Assembly (NCBI GenBank): GCA_963736575.1 | Contig: CAVTPD010000001.1 | Location: 1-64,000 of the forward strand | Reading direction: 5' to 3' | DNA length: 64,000 nt | Source: CAVTPD01 sp963736575 | GTDB lineage: Bacteria > Bacteroidota > Bacteroidia > Cytophagales > JAAEPT01 | Shown here: one piece after another, positions 1-9,676 of the stretch | Layout: the number at the start of each line of letters is the position of its first letter | Numbering within the stretch: position 1 is the stretch's first letter | Notes under the pieces: model-generated | The model's database searches: none | Told to the model about the DNA's origin: nothing | Seen by the model: the letters and a program-made list of their open reading frames with translations, nothing else | Program-made: the position numbers and the translations under genes

Positions 1-99
1 ATGTATTGCTCGGGAACGTTGGAATTATTTTCGAAACTGGAAAGAAGGACTACCGGGAAAGGATCGATTTTGTCAGCTTTTCAGAGCAATGGCTCGATC

Positions 100-2350
100 T
101 TAATGATTAGTCGGTCGGTGTTTGGCGATTTCAACTTCGATCGATTTACTAACAGGCGTGCCGGAGCCGTCAGCTTGCGCCGTAGCTGGCACCAGGACGT
201 TGGCCTCGGGGAAATATGCTGCGGCGCAACCCCGTGGCATCTCATATGGGATGGCCGTGAAATTTTTTGCCACGCGCTCGTTGTTATCCCAATACGATGT
301 TATGTCGATTTTTTCGCCCGGACTGATTTTGCGTTCCACCAAGTCTTCCGGATTGACCATTAGAATGCGCCGCCCGTTTGCGATTCCCCGATACCGATCA
401 TTGTTACCGTAAATAGTTGTATTGAACTGGTCGTGACTGCGCAGTGTTTGGAGAACCAAACGCCCGTTTCTCGGCTCGAATACGGTGAGTGTTTCCGTGC
501 CGAATTCAGCTCGCTCCTCGGGAGTCTCCCAAATCCTTTCCTTCGCTGCGTTTGGTAAATAAAAACCGCCTGGTGCCTGCGCCCGCTCCGAATAATCATC
601 AAAGCCGGGAATCACTCGCCCGATACAGTCGCGAATATTTCCATAATCTTTCTGAAATTTTGCCCAAGGTATATGGTGTTCCTGTCCAAACAGCGACTGG
701 GCGATGCCGCAAATGATTTCCACTTCGCTCTTAAGATGCTCGGAGGCCGGATCGAGAATCCCGTTGGAACTTTGCACAATACCCATCGAGTTTTCACAGG
801 TAACAAATCGTGAATCCCCATCGCGCTCACTGCGGCCGAGGCAAGGTAAAATGAGAGCTGTTTTTCCGGTTACAAGATGGGAGCGGTTGAGCTTCGTGGA
901 GACGTGGCATGTTAGATCACATCGTCTCAAGGCTTCCGCAGTATAATCGGTGTCGGGGCAGGCCTGGAGGAAGTTGCCTCCAAGAGCCAAGACGACTTTT
1001 GCGCTGCCTCCGTGCATCGCGTGAATGCTTGCCACAGTATCGTATCCCTCCTTGCGTGGCGAAACAATTCCGAATTCCTGATCCAGAGCTGAAAGAAAAT
1101 CCTCAGACATTTTTTCCCAGATGCCCATCGTACGATCGCCCTGCACATTGCTGTGACCACGCACCGGGCAGAGCCCGGCGCCGGCTCTACCGATAGCACC
1201 CAGGAGAAGATGCACGTTTGCGACTTCCCGTATCGTAGAGACGGAATTCCTATGCTGGGTAAGACCCATGGCCCAGCAGGTCACGATTTTGCGTTCACCT
1301 TGTAGCAGGGTGTCCACCAGAGCTTCAATCTCGCGATGAGGGATGCCACTCATCCGGGTTATCTCGCTCCAAGACGTCGCACGGACCAAACTACGATAAG
1401 CACCGTAATTCGAAGTATGCCTCGCAATGAAATCCATTTCCTCCATTCCGTTTTCGATCAGGACTTTCGCGATGCCCCGGAAGAGAGCCATGTCGCCATT
1501 CAATCGCACGCGCACAAATTTGGAAGCCAGCGGAGTTGCGATGCCCAGTAGGCCGGAAACTTTCTGAGGATGCGCGAAAGCTGTCAGACCCGCTTCTTGA
1601 AGAGGATTGATCGATACAATCTTCGCACCGTTCAACACCGCTTCCTCCAAGGTCGTAAGCATGCGGGGATGGTTCGTCCCCGGGTTCTGGCCGACGCAGA
1701 GAATGGTGTCCGCCTCTAGGAAATCCTCCATTGTGACCGTGCCCTTGCCGACGCCGATCGATTGCTTGAGCGCCAATCCCGAGGACTCGTGGCACATGTT
1801 CGAGCAGTCAGGCAGGTTGTTGGTGCCGAAGCTGCGAGCGAATAGCTGGTATGTAAACGCGGCCTCATTGCTGGCACGGCCCGATGTGTAGAAGATAGCT
1901 TCGTCAGGCGTGTCCAATGAGCGAAGAGTTTCTGAAATGATCGCAAACGCCCCATCCCATGATATTGGCTCGTAATGGCGCGATACCTTCCCTCAATATC
2001 ATCGGCTCCGTAATTCGTCCCTGCTTTTCATGCCAGAGATCTTCGTGAGCGGCCATTTCATCGATGGAATATTTCGCGAAAAAGCTCCGATCCGCGCGCT
2101 CCCGCGTTGCTTCGGATGCAAGAGCTTTCGCACCGTTTTCACAAAACTCAGCGAACGATCGATCGCCATCGGGATCCGGCCAAGCACAGCTTGGACAGTC
2201 AAACCCCCCGTGCTGGTTCATTTTCTGAAGGCCGCGCGCACCTTTTGCCGGCCCCGCCTTGCGGAGAATGTGGCTCACGGAGGATGCCACGGCAGGAAGT
2301 CCGGCAGCCCAAACCTTGGGTTTGTCAGTTCGGAGTTCATCGGCATCCAT
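100..2350 (-). CDS. FdhF/YdeP-family molybdopterin oxidoreductase (frameshifted)
   Basis: Large catalytic subunit of the formate-dehydrogenase-H-like molybdopterin oxidoreductases, about 750 residues when the two frames are joined, which is the family's usual length. The N-terminal part starts at 2350 and carries CPSCAWPDP (residues 52-60), typical of this family. The frame changes by one base near 1984: the first frame reads ILREG, the second continues SRHYEPISWDGAF, which is the expected sequence. The second frame contains NMCHESSG, the loop that faces the molybdenum site, and a C-terminal Molydop_binding domain with NDRYRGIANGRR. The physiological substrate of this subgroup is not established; related YdeP has been linked to acid resistance. 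The start overlaps the end of the upstream HAD gene by 76 bases. A single indel, probably a sequence error, is the simplest reading; a true pseudogene is the alternative. Confidence 0.85.
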
Positions 2351-3183
2351 CGGGCCAAGCTAACAGGTCTGATTAAAAATGCAAAAACTAGCGGAAAAGC
2401 CGCGTTTAGCGCTTCGACCACCCCGTGCCCTGCTTTCCCCTCTGTAACGAGTCCGGCGCGCGCTGTTATGATTTGGCGGATCGCTTCGACGGCATTTGCA
2501 GGGCAGGCTGCGATACCGGAATGTTCCTCAGATAGCATTTCGATGTCATTGTGGCTATCGCCCATGGCGAAAGTGCGGGAGACGGGCAAATCGTAAAGAC
2601 GGGCCATCTCGGTCAATGTACTACCTTTCTGGTAGTTCTTATGCCCGAATCTAAGGTAGATGGAGTTCCGCTGCCAACCGAGCTCCGGAATTTCCGCGAT
2701 CATCGGGGCTATGTGTGCGGCGATCCATTCCATTTCCTCTTCCGTCCGCGAGATCAGACCCGCAGGCTCTCCCGCCATTTCGATATATTGCGCGCCGGTA
2801 TGCTCCTCAACCTCCGCGCGAATTTTTTTCAGAACCTTTTTGGACTTCTTCAGCAGTTTCCGAATGTCTTTCTCACAACGCTCATTCCAATCCTTGTGTG
2901 CAAGAAATCGCCCGAACGCATTCGGAAACCAGATTTCCCTTTCGCGAGCGATCACCCAATCCGGCAAGAACGGAAAGCTGCTCTCGATCAGCCCTTCTGT
3001 AACCTGAGGCATTGAGCGGCCGGTGTTGATGCCCCAGACGGCACCTCGCGTCTCGCGAAGGCGACGTATAGTTTCAAAAAACGATACGGGCACCGGGGGG
3101 CTTTCCGCCGGATCATGCAGAGTCCCATCGAAATCGAAGGAAAGCAAAAGTTCGGGTTTCGTGCAGGTGTCTAAGGTTCTCAC
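2275..3183 (-). CDS. HAD-superfamily (Cof/type IIB) phosphatase
   Basis: Cytosolic haloacid-dehalogenase-fold hydrolase of 302 residues. The nucleophile motif DFDGTLHD lies at residues 17-24, the second motif is NTGRSM, and the C-terminal motif GDSHNDIEML supplies the metal-binding aspartates. The arrangement with a large cap between motifs II and III fits the Cof-type IIB group, which dephosphorylates sugar phosphates or nucleotides. The last 25 or so residues run past the usual family end and overlap the start of the downstream oxidoreductase, so the true stop may be affected by an indel. Substrate unknown. Confidence 0.85.
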   Translation of the reverse strand: MRTLDTCTKPELLLSFDFDGTLHDPAESPPVPVSFFETIRRLRETRGAVWGINTGRSMPQVTEGLIESSFPFLPDWVIAREREIWFPNAFGRFLAHKDWNERCEKDIRKLLKKSKKVLKKIRAEVEEHTGAQYIEMAGEPAGLISRTEEEMEWIAAHIAPMIAEIPELGWQRNSIYLRFGHKNYQKGSTLTEMARLYDLPVSRTFAMGDSHNDIEMLSEEHSGIAACPANAVEAIRQIITARAGLVTEGKAGHGVVEALNAAFPLVFAFLIRPVSLARWMPMNSELTNPRFGLPDFLPWHPP

Positions 3184-3315
3184 GCGGGGAAGCTACAGGG
3201 GAGCTGGGAAAACTCTGAAACTTTAAACTGAAAAGTTCCCGGATAAGCGTGGATGTCCGCTCGATTCATGAAGATGCAGAAACTCTGCTGGAGGACACGG
3301 TAGGCGATCCGCAGC

Positions 3316-3738
3316 TCACTTTCTCAACTCGGCCCTCCATGCTTCTCGAGGTGGACCTGCCGGCAATGCGGGTGGAGCGGCAGTTGGTCCGGCTCCGATC
3401 CCTCTGTCTCGAAGTTTTGCGAGGATCAACATGTTGAAAAAATGCATGAGTCCAAGGATGAGAAGGACTACTCCGACCTTGGTGCTCAGTGTCTCAAAAA
3501 TGCCTGTGGTTCCGACCACGATTGTATCGAGCTTCAGATACAGAGTCACAAAGCCGAGGTTAACGAGGTAAAATCCAACCAACAGCAGATGGTTGACGCT
3601 ATCGGCAAGCTCTTCGTTCTCCTTAAAACAACTCAGCAAAAAGACCCTCCCGTTCTTGTGAAGGTTCCGAGCGACCCAAATTGTCACCGGTATCGTAATC
3701 GCGAGATAAATTGCATAGGTCGTAATGGTCGCATTCAT
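3316..3738 (-). CDS. Small integral membrane protein, unknown function
   Basis: 140-residue hydrophobic protein with three predicted membrane segments: residues about 5-23, 45-68 and 86-106. A Pro/Ala-rich tail (residues 115-130) probably lies in the cytoplasm. No catalytic motif is visible. A pair of charged residues, RNLHKNGR, sits after the first segment. I do not recognise a named family; similar three-helix proteins occur in several Gram-negative phyla. It lies alone between the HAD gene and hisF, all on the minus strand. Confidence 0.6.
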   Translation of the reverse strand: MNATITTYAIYLAITIPVTIWVARNLHKNGRVFLLSCFKENEELADSVNHLLLVGFYLVNLGFVTLYLKLDTIVVGTTGIFETLSTKVGVVLLILGLMHFFNMLILAKLRDRGIGAGPTAAPPALPAGPPREAWRAELRK

Positions 3739-3862
3739 AGCTTATGAGGTTCTGAGAAAACTGTAGTTTCAGAAAAAACTGAAAGCAAGATCAATTTGGA
3801 GCCTTAATTTGATTTTCGTTTTCTCCCAATCTCGGAGGAACGGTCAATCCAATTCGGATACC

Positions 3863-4634
3863 TCAGCGCTTGAAGCTTGGACGAACTGGGACTCCGCGCT
3901 TTGCGAAATGTTCCTTCGCCTCACCAACGGTGTGCATTCCGAAGTGGAAGATGGACGCGGCGAGAACGGCGTCGGCCCTTCCGGTCTCCAAGACCTCCAC
4001 CATGTGGTCGAGATTGCCCGCTCCACCGGATGCGATGACCGGAATTCCAATTGCGGAAGAAATTGCGGCGGTGAGTTCGCAATCGTAGCCGGCCTGAGTG
4101 CCATCCGCGTCCATGGAGGTGAGCAGAATTTCCCCAGCCCCCCTGCGCCAGACCTCTGTGGCCCACTGCACGGCATCAAGGTGGACGGGAGTGCGACCGC
4201 CGTGGGCTGTAGACTCCCCACTTTCCGGGTCCCTCCCTTTTGGCATCAATGGCTACGACGATACATTGGCTGCCAAAAGCCTTGGCACCCTCATCAACAA
4301 GGCCGGGATTGGTGACGGCGGAAGTATTGATTCCCACTTTGTCCGCACCCGCCTGGAGCATGGTGTGCATGTTTTCCACGGAGCGGATACCCCCGCCGAC
4401 GGTGAGCGGAATGAAGCATTTTTCCGCCGTCCGTCGGACGACATCGACCATGGTTTCGCGCGCATCCGAGGAAGCGGTGATATCGAGGAAGACGAGTTCA
4501 TCCGCTTCCTGCTCGTTGTATGCAATGGCGCATTGAACCGGATCGCCCGCATCGACGAGGTCGACGAAATTGACTCCTTTTACCACACGCCCGTTGGTAA
4601 CATCGAGGCAGGGAATGATTCGTTTTGCGAGCAC
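3863..4634 (-). CDS. hisF: Imidazole glycerol phosphate synthase cyclase subunit HisF (frameshifted)
   Basis: Cyclase subunit of imidazole glycerol phosphate synthase, the step of histidine biosynthesis that uses ammonia delivered by HisH to form IGP and AICAR. Translation from a GTG at 4634 begins LAKRIIPCLDV, the classical HisF start with the catalytic aspartate D11. GGGIRS marks the first phosphate-binding loop. The frame shifts by one base near 4205 (WGVY then HGGRTPV); the second frame carries the general acid/base aspartate in TSMDADGTQAGYD and the loop ASGGAG. Joined length, about 256 residues, equals the family norm. No other his gene is in the window, so the pathway is dispersed. The indel is probably a sequence error. 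Confidence 0.92.
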
Positions 4635-4736
4635 GGGACAAACTTCAAATTTTAAACTCCGAACTTCAATGAGGAAAGGGATTTCCAGGTTTTTTCCCGA
4701 GTGCTTGCGCTCATGATCGCATCAGTCAATGACACG

Positions 4737-4764
4737 AAAAACGGCACCCCTTGAGGGACGCCGT
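4737..4764 (-). terminator. Rho-independent terminator of rpmE
   Basis: Ten-base-pair stem (ACGGCGTCCC with GGGGTGCCGT on the minus strand, two G-U pairs) around the loop TCAA, followed by a run of five T on the minus strand. It lies 36 bases beyond the rpmE stop codon. Confidence 0.85.
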
Positions 4765-4799
4765 CTTCGAGAGGAACGGAGTTTGATCCGTTCGATGCC

Positions 4800-5075
4800 T
4801 TAGCCTTGACTGACTTTCGGCTTTCCGACGCGACGAACAGCGCCGAAACGCTTTTGGAATTTGTCGATGCGGCCTTCGGTATCGACGAATTGTTTCTGCC
4901 CGGTAAAGAACGGGTGGGAATCCGACGTAATGCCGGAGGAGATCACGGAGTATTCGACACCATCTACGGTTTCTTTCTTTTCCGAGGAGGCGGTGGATTT
5001 CGTGATGAAACGAGCGCCTGTGGTCATGTCAACGAAGATGACAGGATTATATTTGGGATGGAGATCCTTTTTCAT
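4800..5075 (-). CDS. rpmE2: 50S ribosomal protein L31, type B
   Basis: 91-residue large-subunit ribosomal protein. It starts MKKDLHPKYNPVIF and contains SHPFFTGQ and a GRIDKFQKRFG C-terminal block, all typical of L31. It has no CxxC pair, so it is the zinc-free type B paralogue. In many bacteria type B replaces the zinc-binding form when zinc is scarce; whether a type A copy exists elsewhere cannot be seen here. Own terminator immediately downstream. The leader has no Shine-Dalgarno sequence. Confidence 0.95.
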   Translation of the reverse strand: MKKDLHPKYNPVIFVDMTTGARFITKSTASSEKKETVDGVEYSVISSGITSDSHPFFTGQKQFVDTEGRIDKFQKRFGAVRRVGKPKVSQG

Positions 5076-5202
5076 GAGAATAAGCTGGTTGCCACACGTA
5101 CCAACGCGCGGGGCGGGGAAATTGGCTGAATTCCCGCAGGTGTCAAGAAATAAGGGAAGCGGCAGGGAGTGATTGATAGCTGAGCTTTCCTTTTGATTGA
5201 GA

Positions 5203-6180
5203 CTAGCATGCGAGTGGCGCAGCCAACTGCAGGAGGTGAGGATCGATTTTGTATTTGGCGTCGGCGACCTGGTCGATGGGCAAATTCCCGTAGGTGCCGT
5301 CCTTGAATGTCATGATGGAGTTCGTCTGTCCTTCACCAAGTGCGTCGATGGCTGCGACGGCGAATTTGTAAGCCATCATGCGGTCGTGAACAGTTGGAGA
5401 ACCGCCGCGCTGGACGTGGCCAAGGACTGTGAGACGGGCTTCCATCCCGATGGAGTCCGTGATGAAGCGGGTGATATATTCAGCCATCTTCGTGCCCTCG
5501 GCCACTACGGCGATCACGTAGCCCCGTCCGCTCTCGATATCGGCCTTAATTCTCGCGCCGATTGAATCGAGGTTGTATTCGATCTCTGGAATCAGGCAGA
5601 TTTCGGCACCCGATGAGAGGGCTGTGGTTGCTGCCAGGTAGCCGCAATGCCTGCCCATCACTTCAACAACAAAAGCCCGTGAGAAGGACGATGCGGTGTC
5701 ACGAATTGAGTCGATGGACTGTCGGATCACGTTGAGCGCTGTGTCGACACCGAGGCAGTAGTCGGTGCCGGCGATATCGTTATCGATTGTGGCGGGAATG
5801 CCGGCGAACGGGATTTTGAAATCGGAGTAAAACTGGTTCAGGGCACGGAATGAACCGTCGCCGCCGATGACAACGAGTTTACGGATTCCACGTGCCTGGA
5901 GGTTGTCGTAGGCCTTTTGTCTGACGGCCAGATCGAAGAATTCCGGAGATCGGGAGGACCTGAGGACCGTGCCGCCCTTGTGCATGATCCCGGACAGGAG
6001 GTCCCTGGTAGCCGGGACGATCTTGTTCGCGACGAGGCCCTTGAGGCCGTCGTAAACGAGAAACGGTTCATATCCCTGTTTGGCAGCATATTCGGCGGCA
6101 CATTTCACGGCGGGGTTCATGCCCGCGGAGTCACCTCCTGAGGTCATAATGGCTAGGCCTTCTTTATCAGCGGAGATCAT
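5203..6180 (-). CDS. pfkA: ATP-dependent 6-phosphofructokinase
   Basis: Phosphorylates fructose 6-phosphate to the 1,6-bisphosphate in glycolysis. Visible motifs are SGGDSAGMN (nucleotide loop), GGDGS (Gly after GGD, as in ATP-using rather than PPi-using enzymes), the catalytic PATIDND, MGRHCGY and HVQRGGSP. The position before TIDND, Gly in most ATP enzymes and Lys in PPi enzymes, is Ala here, so phosphoryl donor choice is very likely but not certain to be ATP. I chose the ATG at 6180 because it leaves the usual short lead before the ATP loop; a GTG at 6228 would add 16 residues and would start 3 bases after the upstream stop. Probably co-transcribed with the deacetylase-fold gene. Confidence 0.93.
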   Translation of the reverse strand: MISADKEGLAIMTSGGDSAGMNPAVKCAAEYAAKQGYEPFLVYDGLKGLVANKIVPATRDLLSGIMHKGGTVLRSSRSPEFFDLAVRQKAYDNLQARGIRKLVVIGGDGSFRALNQFYSDFKIPFAGIPATIDNDIAGTDYCLGVDTALNVIRQSIDSIRDTASSFSRAFVVEVMGRHCGYLAATTALSSGAEICLIPEIEYNLDSIGARIKADIESGRGYVIAVVAEGTKMAEYITRFITDSIGMEARLTVLGHVQRGGSPTVHDRMMAYKFAVAAIDALGEGQTNSIMTFKDGTYGNLPIDQVADAKYKIDPHLLQLAAPLAC

Positions 6181-6231
6181 GGATGGTGGGGTCGGAAAAA
6201 GCAGATTCGGTGCCGCATTTCCACCCACCGG

Positions 6232-7144
6232 TCAGAGGCCGCGGTATTCCGCGGCGAGGCGCTTCGCGGTCGCCATGGTGTTCCGGTGGATCTTTGCGGT
6301 AAACTCGGGCTGACGGTTGTAGCCGCCTCCGTAAAGGATGGTTACGGAGATATTGTTTTTGATCATCGCGCGGAGGAGGACTTCGTCGCGTCGCTGAATT
6401 TCCTTAAGCGAGAGATGCATCTGGCCGACGCGATCGTTGCGATGGTTGTCGGCTCCTGCGATCCAGATGACGAGATCGGGTGAAAAGATATCGAGCGCGT
6501 TGGCGAGGGTTTTGAAAAGTTGCTGAAGATACATTTCTCCCTCCACATACCGGACGGTTTCCACATCGAGAGAGGATGCGATTTTCTTCGTCGGATAGTT
6601 TTTTCCCACGTGGATGGAATAGGTGAAGACCTTCGGGTCATCGCCCAGGATGGAGGCGGTGCCATTTCCCTGATGCGCATCCGTATCGACGACCATGACC
6701 TTGATTCCGGGGCGTTTGTCCTGAAGGTCGCGTATCGCGATTGCGATATCATTGAAGACGCAATAGCCCTCGCCGTGTTCGCGAAACGCATGGTGAGTGC
6801 CACCTGCAAGACAAACGCCGACACCTTCTTGAAGGGCGGCATTGCATGCCAGACGTGTGGCCTCGACTTCGGTCGCGCAGCGGGAAAAGAGATTGGGCGA
6901 CGCGGGGAGACCAAGAAGTAGCTGCTCCTTCCGATCAAGGGCCGCGGATGGATCTTCTCGAGGTACGAGCGTCGTGGACTCGCAGGAGGTGATGGAACTC
7001 GGTGACTTTGACCTCCGTAATTTCCTCGGGCCGAAGTATGGTCTCCTGAAGCAGCATTTCCTTGGAAATATGGAACTTGTCCATGGGAAACGGGTGGCCA
7101 CTTGGTAGATCGAGTTCGAGGGCCTGTGAATAAAAGCAACGCAT
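6232..7144 (-). CDS. Histone-deacetylase-fold (AcuC/class IV-like) hydrolase (frameshifted)
   Basis: Zinc-dependent deacylase-superfamily protein, about 300 residues after joining frames. The N-terminal frame begins MRCFYSQALELDLPSGHPFP and reaches HHLLRVHDAR; after two closely spaced single-base shifts at about 6950-6965 (an intermediate frame gives YLEKI) the main frame continues DRKEQLLLGLP. Active-site residues are present: GGTHHAF (paired histidines), DTDAHQGNG and GADNH (zinc ligands) and GGGYN (catalytic tyrosine). Bacterial members remove acyl groups from proteins or polyamines; the substrate here is unknown. It sits directly upstream of pfkA in the same direction, which suggests a shared transcript. 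The shifts look like sequence errors. Confidence 0.85.
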
Positions 7145-7253
7145 GACCCGGACTCTAGAATTTAAACCCCAAACATCAAGAAAGAGTCCGGAAGAGGATG
7201 TCGGACTGAGGTTTCTGCTGACAGTCGGGCGGTAATCCTACAGGTTTCCTTCC

Positions 7254-8195
7254 ATGAAATTACCGATCCCGAACAGGACTCTTTTTAACCTGATTTTTAT
7301 ATTTCTTCTGGTTCAAGTCGGGCTGGCGGCGGCCGAGGGGAAACATCCGGAAAAACCGCTGTTATGGGAAATTCAGGGAAAAGGCCTGGAGCAGCCTTCC
7401 TACCTGTTCGGGACGATTCATCTGGGTGCCGAGGAAGTCACTACGCTCCATCCGGCGGCGAAAGATGCTTTTGAAAAAGCGGACGCGGTCTACACCGAGG
7501 TGCCGATGGATAAGGCATCCCAGCTCGCCGCCGCGCCACTGACGATTCGGAAGGACGGAAAGACCCTTGATGAATCAGTGGGGCCGGAGCTTGCTGCCCT
7601 GATAAATGAGGAACTGAAGTTGATCAATCCGGCCTTGGATTCGGGGGCTTTCCAGGCTCTGTCAACATGGGTGGTCGCCATTTCGATACCTTTGCTGCCC
7701 GATCAGTTGGCTGGTCGCGTCGCTTTGGACAAGGTTTTGTGGGACGAGGCGGAAGCCGCTGGAAAATCCACAGGCGCTTTGGAAACCGTGGTCGGGCAAC
7801 TCGGCATTTTCACCGGAATGACTGAAGACGAGCAGATCATCCTGCTTTCCGAAACCCTCAAAAGCTGAAAAAAAGACCGGGCCGAAGGCCGCGACCGCAT
7901 CAATGAACTGACCAACGCTTATGTCGAAGGCGATGTGGATAAGATTGAGCTGGAAATGAAAAGGGCGATGCAGGAAGCAGTCGGGACCGAGCATCAGGAG
8001 TTCACCGAGAAATTCATGAAGCGGCTCCTTGCGGACCGCGACGTAACCATGGCGGCAAGCATTGATGAAATCTTGAAAAACGAGCCGGGCAGGGTCCACT
8101 TTTTTGCCGCAGGTGCGCTACATTTTTCATCCGATACCAGCATCCGCAGTCATTTGGACAAGGCGGGTTACACGATCACGAGAATCGGGGAATGA
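7254..8195 (+). CDS. TraB/GumN family protein with an internal stop
   Basis: Exported protein of the TraB/GumN (COG3735) family, predicted to be a periplasmic or outer-surface metal-dependent peptidase-like domain. A signal peptide covers residues 1-27. The hallmark PSYLFGTIHLG follows at about residue 49, and the final block has FFAAGALHF, matching the family's C-terminal GxxH motif. A TGA at 7866-7868 interrupts the gene, but the very same frame continues with KKDRAEGRDRINELTNAY to the stop at 8193, so the reconstructed length (about 313) matches the family. Either a base substitution or two compensating indels around the A-rich stretch explains it. The stop overlaps the next gene's ATG (ATGA). 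Confidence 0.8.
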
Positions 8196-9343
8196 GGGTC
8201 GCCGTGGTAGGTTGCGGCGCGGCGGGTGCTGCGGCTGCCGTTTTCCTAAAGCGTGCGGGGCACTGCGCGGTCGTTTTTGAACAGGCGGAAGAGTGTCGGG
8301 CGGTGGGCGCCGGATTTCTATTGCAGCCAAGCGGAATGGACGTCCTTCGCGAGCTCGGCATATATGATGAGATCGTTCCGCATGCTTCCAGAATCACGCG
8401 ACTTCATGTCTTGGAAAAGGACGGGCGGGACCTCATGGAACTACAGTATCGCGAGCTGGGAGCGGATGTGTTTGGTGCCGGGCTGCATCGTCCTGTGGTA
8501 ATGAATTCGCTTATCAACCATGCTCAGAAGGAAGGAGTTGAGATCCTTTGGGGCAGGCGGGTTGTAGGAGCCCGTCGGAATCCCAATGGCTGGGAGGTTG
8601 GAGGCGGAGAATTTGATCTGCTGATTGTTGCAGACGGCGCCCGGTCCGCAATGCGCCGCGCCTTGTTGGGTGAAGGATACGACCGGGGATATGGCTGGGG
8701 TGCGCATTGGTTCATCGGGAAAAATGACGGGGCGTTTCCCTCCGGAGATCTTCATCAGGTTGTAGATGGGACTCGGTTACTTGCCGGATTTCTTCCCACC
8801 GGCAGAGAGGCGGATGGAGGTGATGAGCTTCTATCCCTTTTTTGGAGTCTCCGGATCAAGGATGATGCCGCAATTCGGAGCCAACCTTTGGAAAAATGGA
8901 AGGATGGCGTCTTGAATTTGTGTCCGCGAGCTGAAGGTTTGATTGCTCAGATCCACGATTGGGATCAGGTGCTGACGGCGAGATACGGGGATGTCCGAAT
9001 GAGAAAATGGCACCGGGAGCGACTCGTGTTTCTGGGCGATGCCGGTCACGCGATGAGTCCACAACTTGGACAAGGAGTGAACCTGGCGCTAGCGGACGCA
9101 AGCTGCCTGGCAGCTTGTCTCTCGGAAATGTCTATGGAAGAAGCCTTGCCGGAATATTCACGCCGCCGGGGGCCGGTGCTTCGGTATTATCAGTTCGCGA
9201 CACGTTGGCTGACCCCGGTATTTCAATCCGATTATGAGCTTCTCACTCCTCTCCGTTATTACGGCTTTCGCACCTCCCAGCGTATCCCATTTGTGCGGAA
9301 GATGATGACGAAATCCATGGCGGGAATGATGCGTGGCATTTAG
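8192..9343 (+). CDS. FAD-dependent aromatic-hydroxylase-type monooxygenase
   Basis: 383-residue flavoprotein of the p-hydroxybenzoate hydroxylase superfamily. The Rossmann motif VGCGAAG is at residues 6-12; GARSAMRR follows the ADG motif that binds both FAD and NAD(P)H; FLGDAGHAMSPQLGQG near residue 280 contacts the FAD ribityl chain. Family members hydroxylate aromatic rings or epoxidise lipids; the substrate cannot be assigned. A run of basic residues at the C-terminus (SQRIPFVRKMMTKS) may favour membrane association. The start codon overlaps the stop of the TraB gene, so the two are translated from one message. Confidence 0.85.
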   Translation: MRVAVVGCGAAGAAAAVFLKRAGHCAVVFEQAEECRAVGAGFLLQPSGMDVLRELGIYDEIVPHASRITRLHVLEKDGRDLMELQYRELGADVFGAGLHRPVVMNSLINHAQKEGVEILWGRRVVGARRNPNGWEVGGGEFDLLIVADGARSAMRRALLGEGYDRGYGWGAHWFIGKNDGAFPSGDLHQVVDGTRLLAGFLPTGREADGGDELLSLFWSLRIKDDAAIRSQPLEKWKDGVLNLCPRAEGLIAQIHDWDQVLTARYGDVRMRKWHRERLVFLGDAGHAMSPQLGQGVNLALADASCLAACLSEMSMEEALPEYSRRRGPVLRYYQFATRWLTPVFQSDYELLTPLRYYGFRTSQRIPFVRKMMTKSMAGMMRGI

Positions 9344-9676
9344 AGCGAATTTCGTGGGAAAAACGAAAGTATCCGCAGAGGTCGAGCCTCGGAAACGATT
9401 GTTGTGATTGGAAACTTTGGACTCTGGAAGTTCGGCAGCATGATTTTTCGGGCGAAATTCGAGAGATTGGATCCGCATCAAAAATCACACCCAACTCATA
9501 AAATGAACCAACGCTTCGAGGTAACGTCATATCTTAGTAAATCCCTTCAGAAGAGATTGCTTGAATCGCATACGTGAAAGTCTACAATTTCTTCTTGCCA
9601 ACACTGACAACGGAAAGCGACTTGTAATCTTTTATCTGATTATAAGAATCCATCCATATTTTTTCTAAAAACCCCC
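9344..9676 (+). other. Non-coding interval upstream of the beta-helix gene
   Basis: About 330 bases with no convincing coding frame. The right part is AT-rich (around 9570-9660) and probably holds the promoter of the following secreted protein gene, but I could not place a clear -35/-10 pair with normal spacing. No repeat or terminator-type hairpin was recognised. Confidence 0.4.

Noticed and set aside
1..363. Open frame at the left edge, plus strand
   Set aside because: It is antisense to the end of the molybdopterin oxidoreductase and has no motif.
7866..7868. Selenocysteine at the in-frame TGA of the TraB gene
   Set aside because: No SECIS-like hairpin was seen just downstream, the family has no cysteine here, and sequence errors are common in the window.
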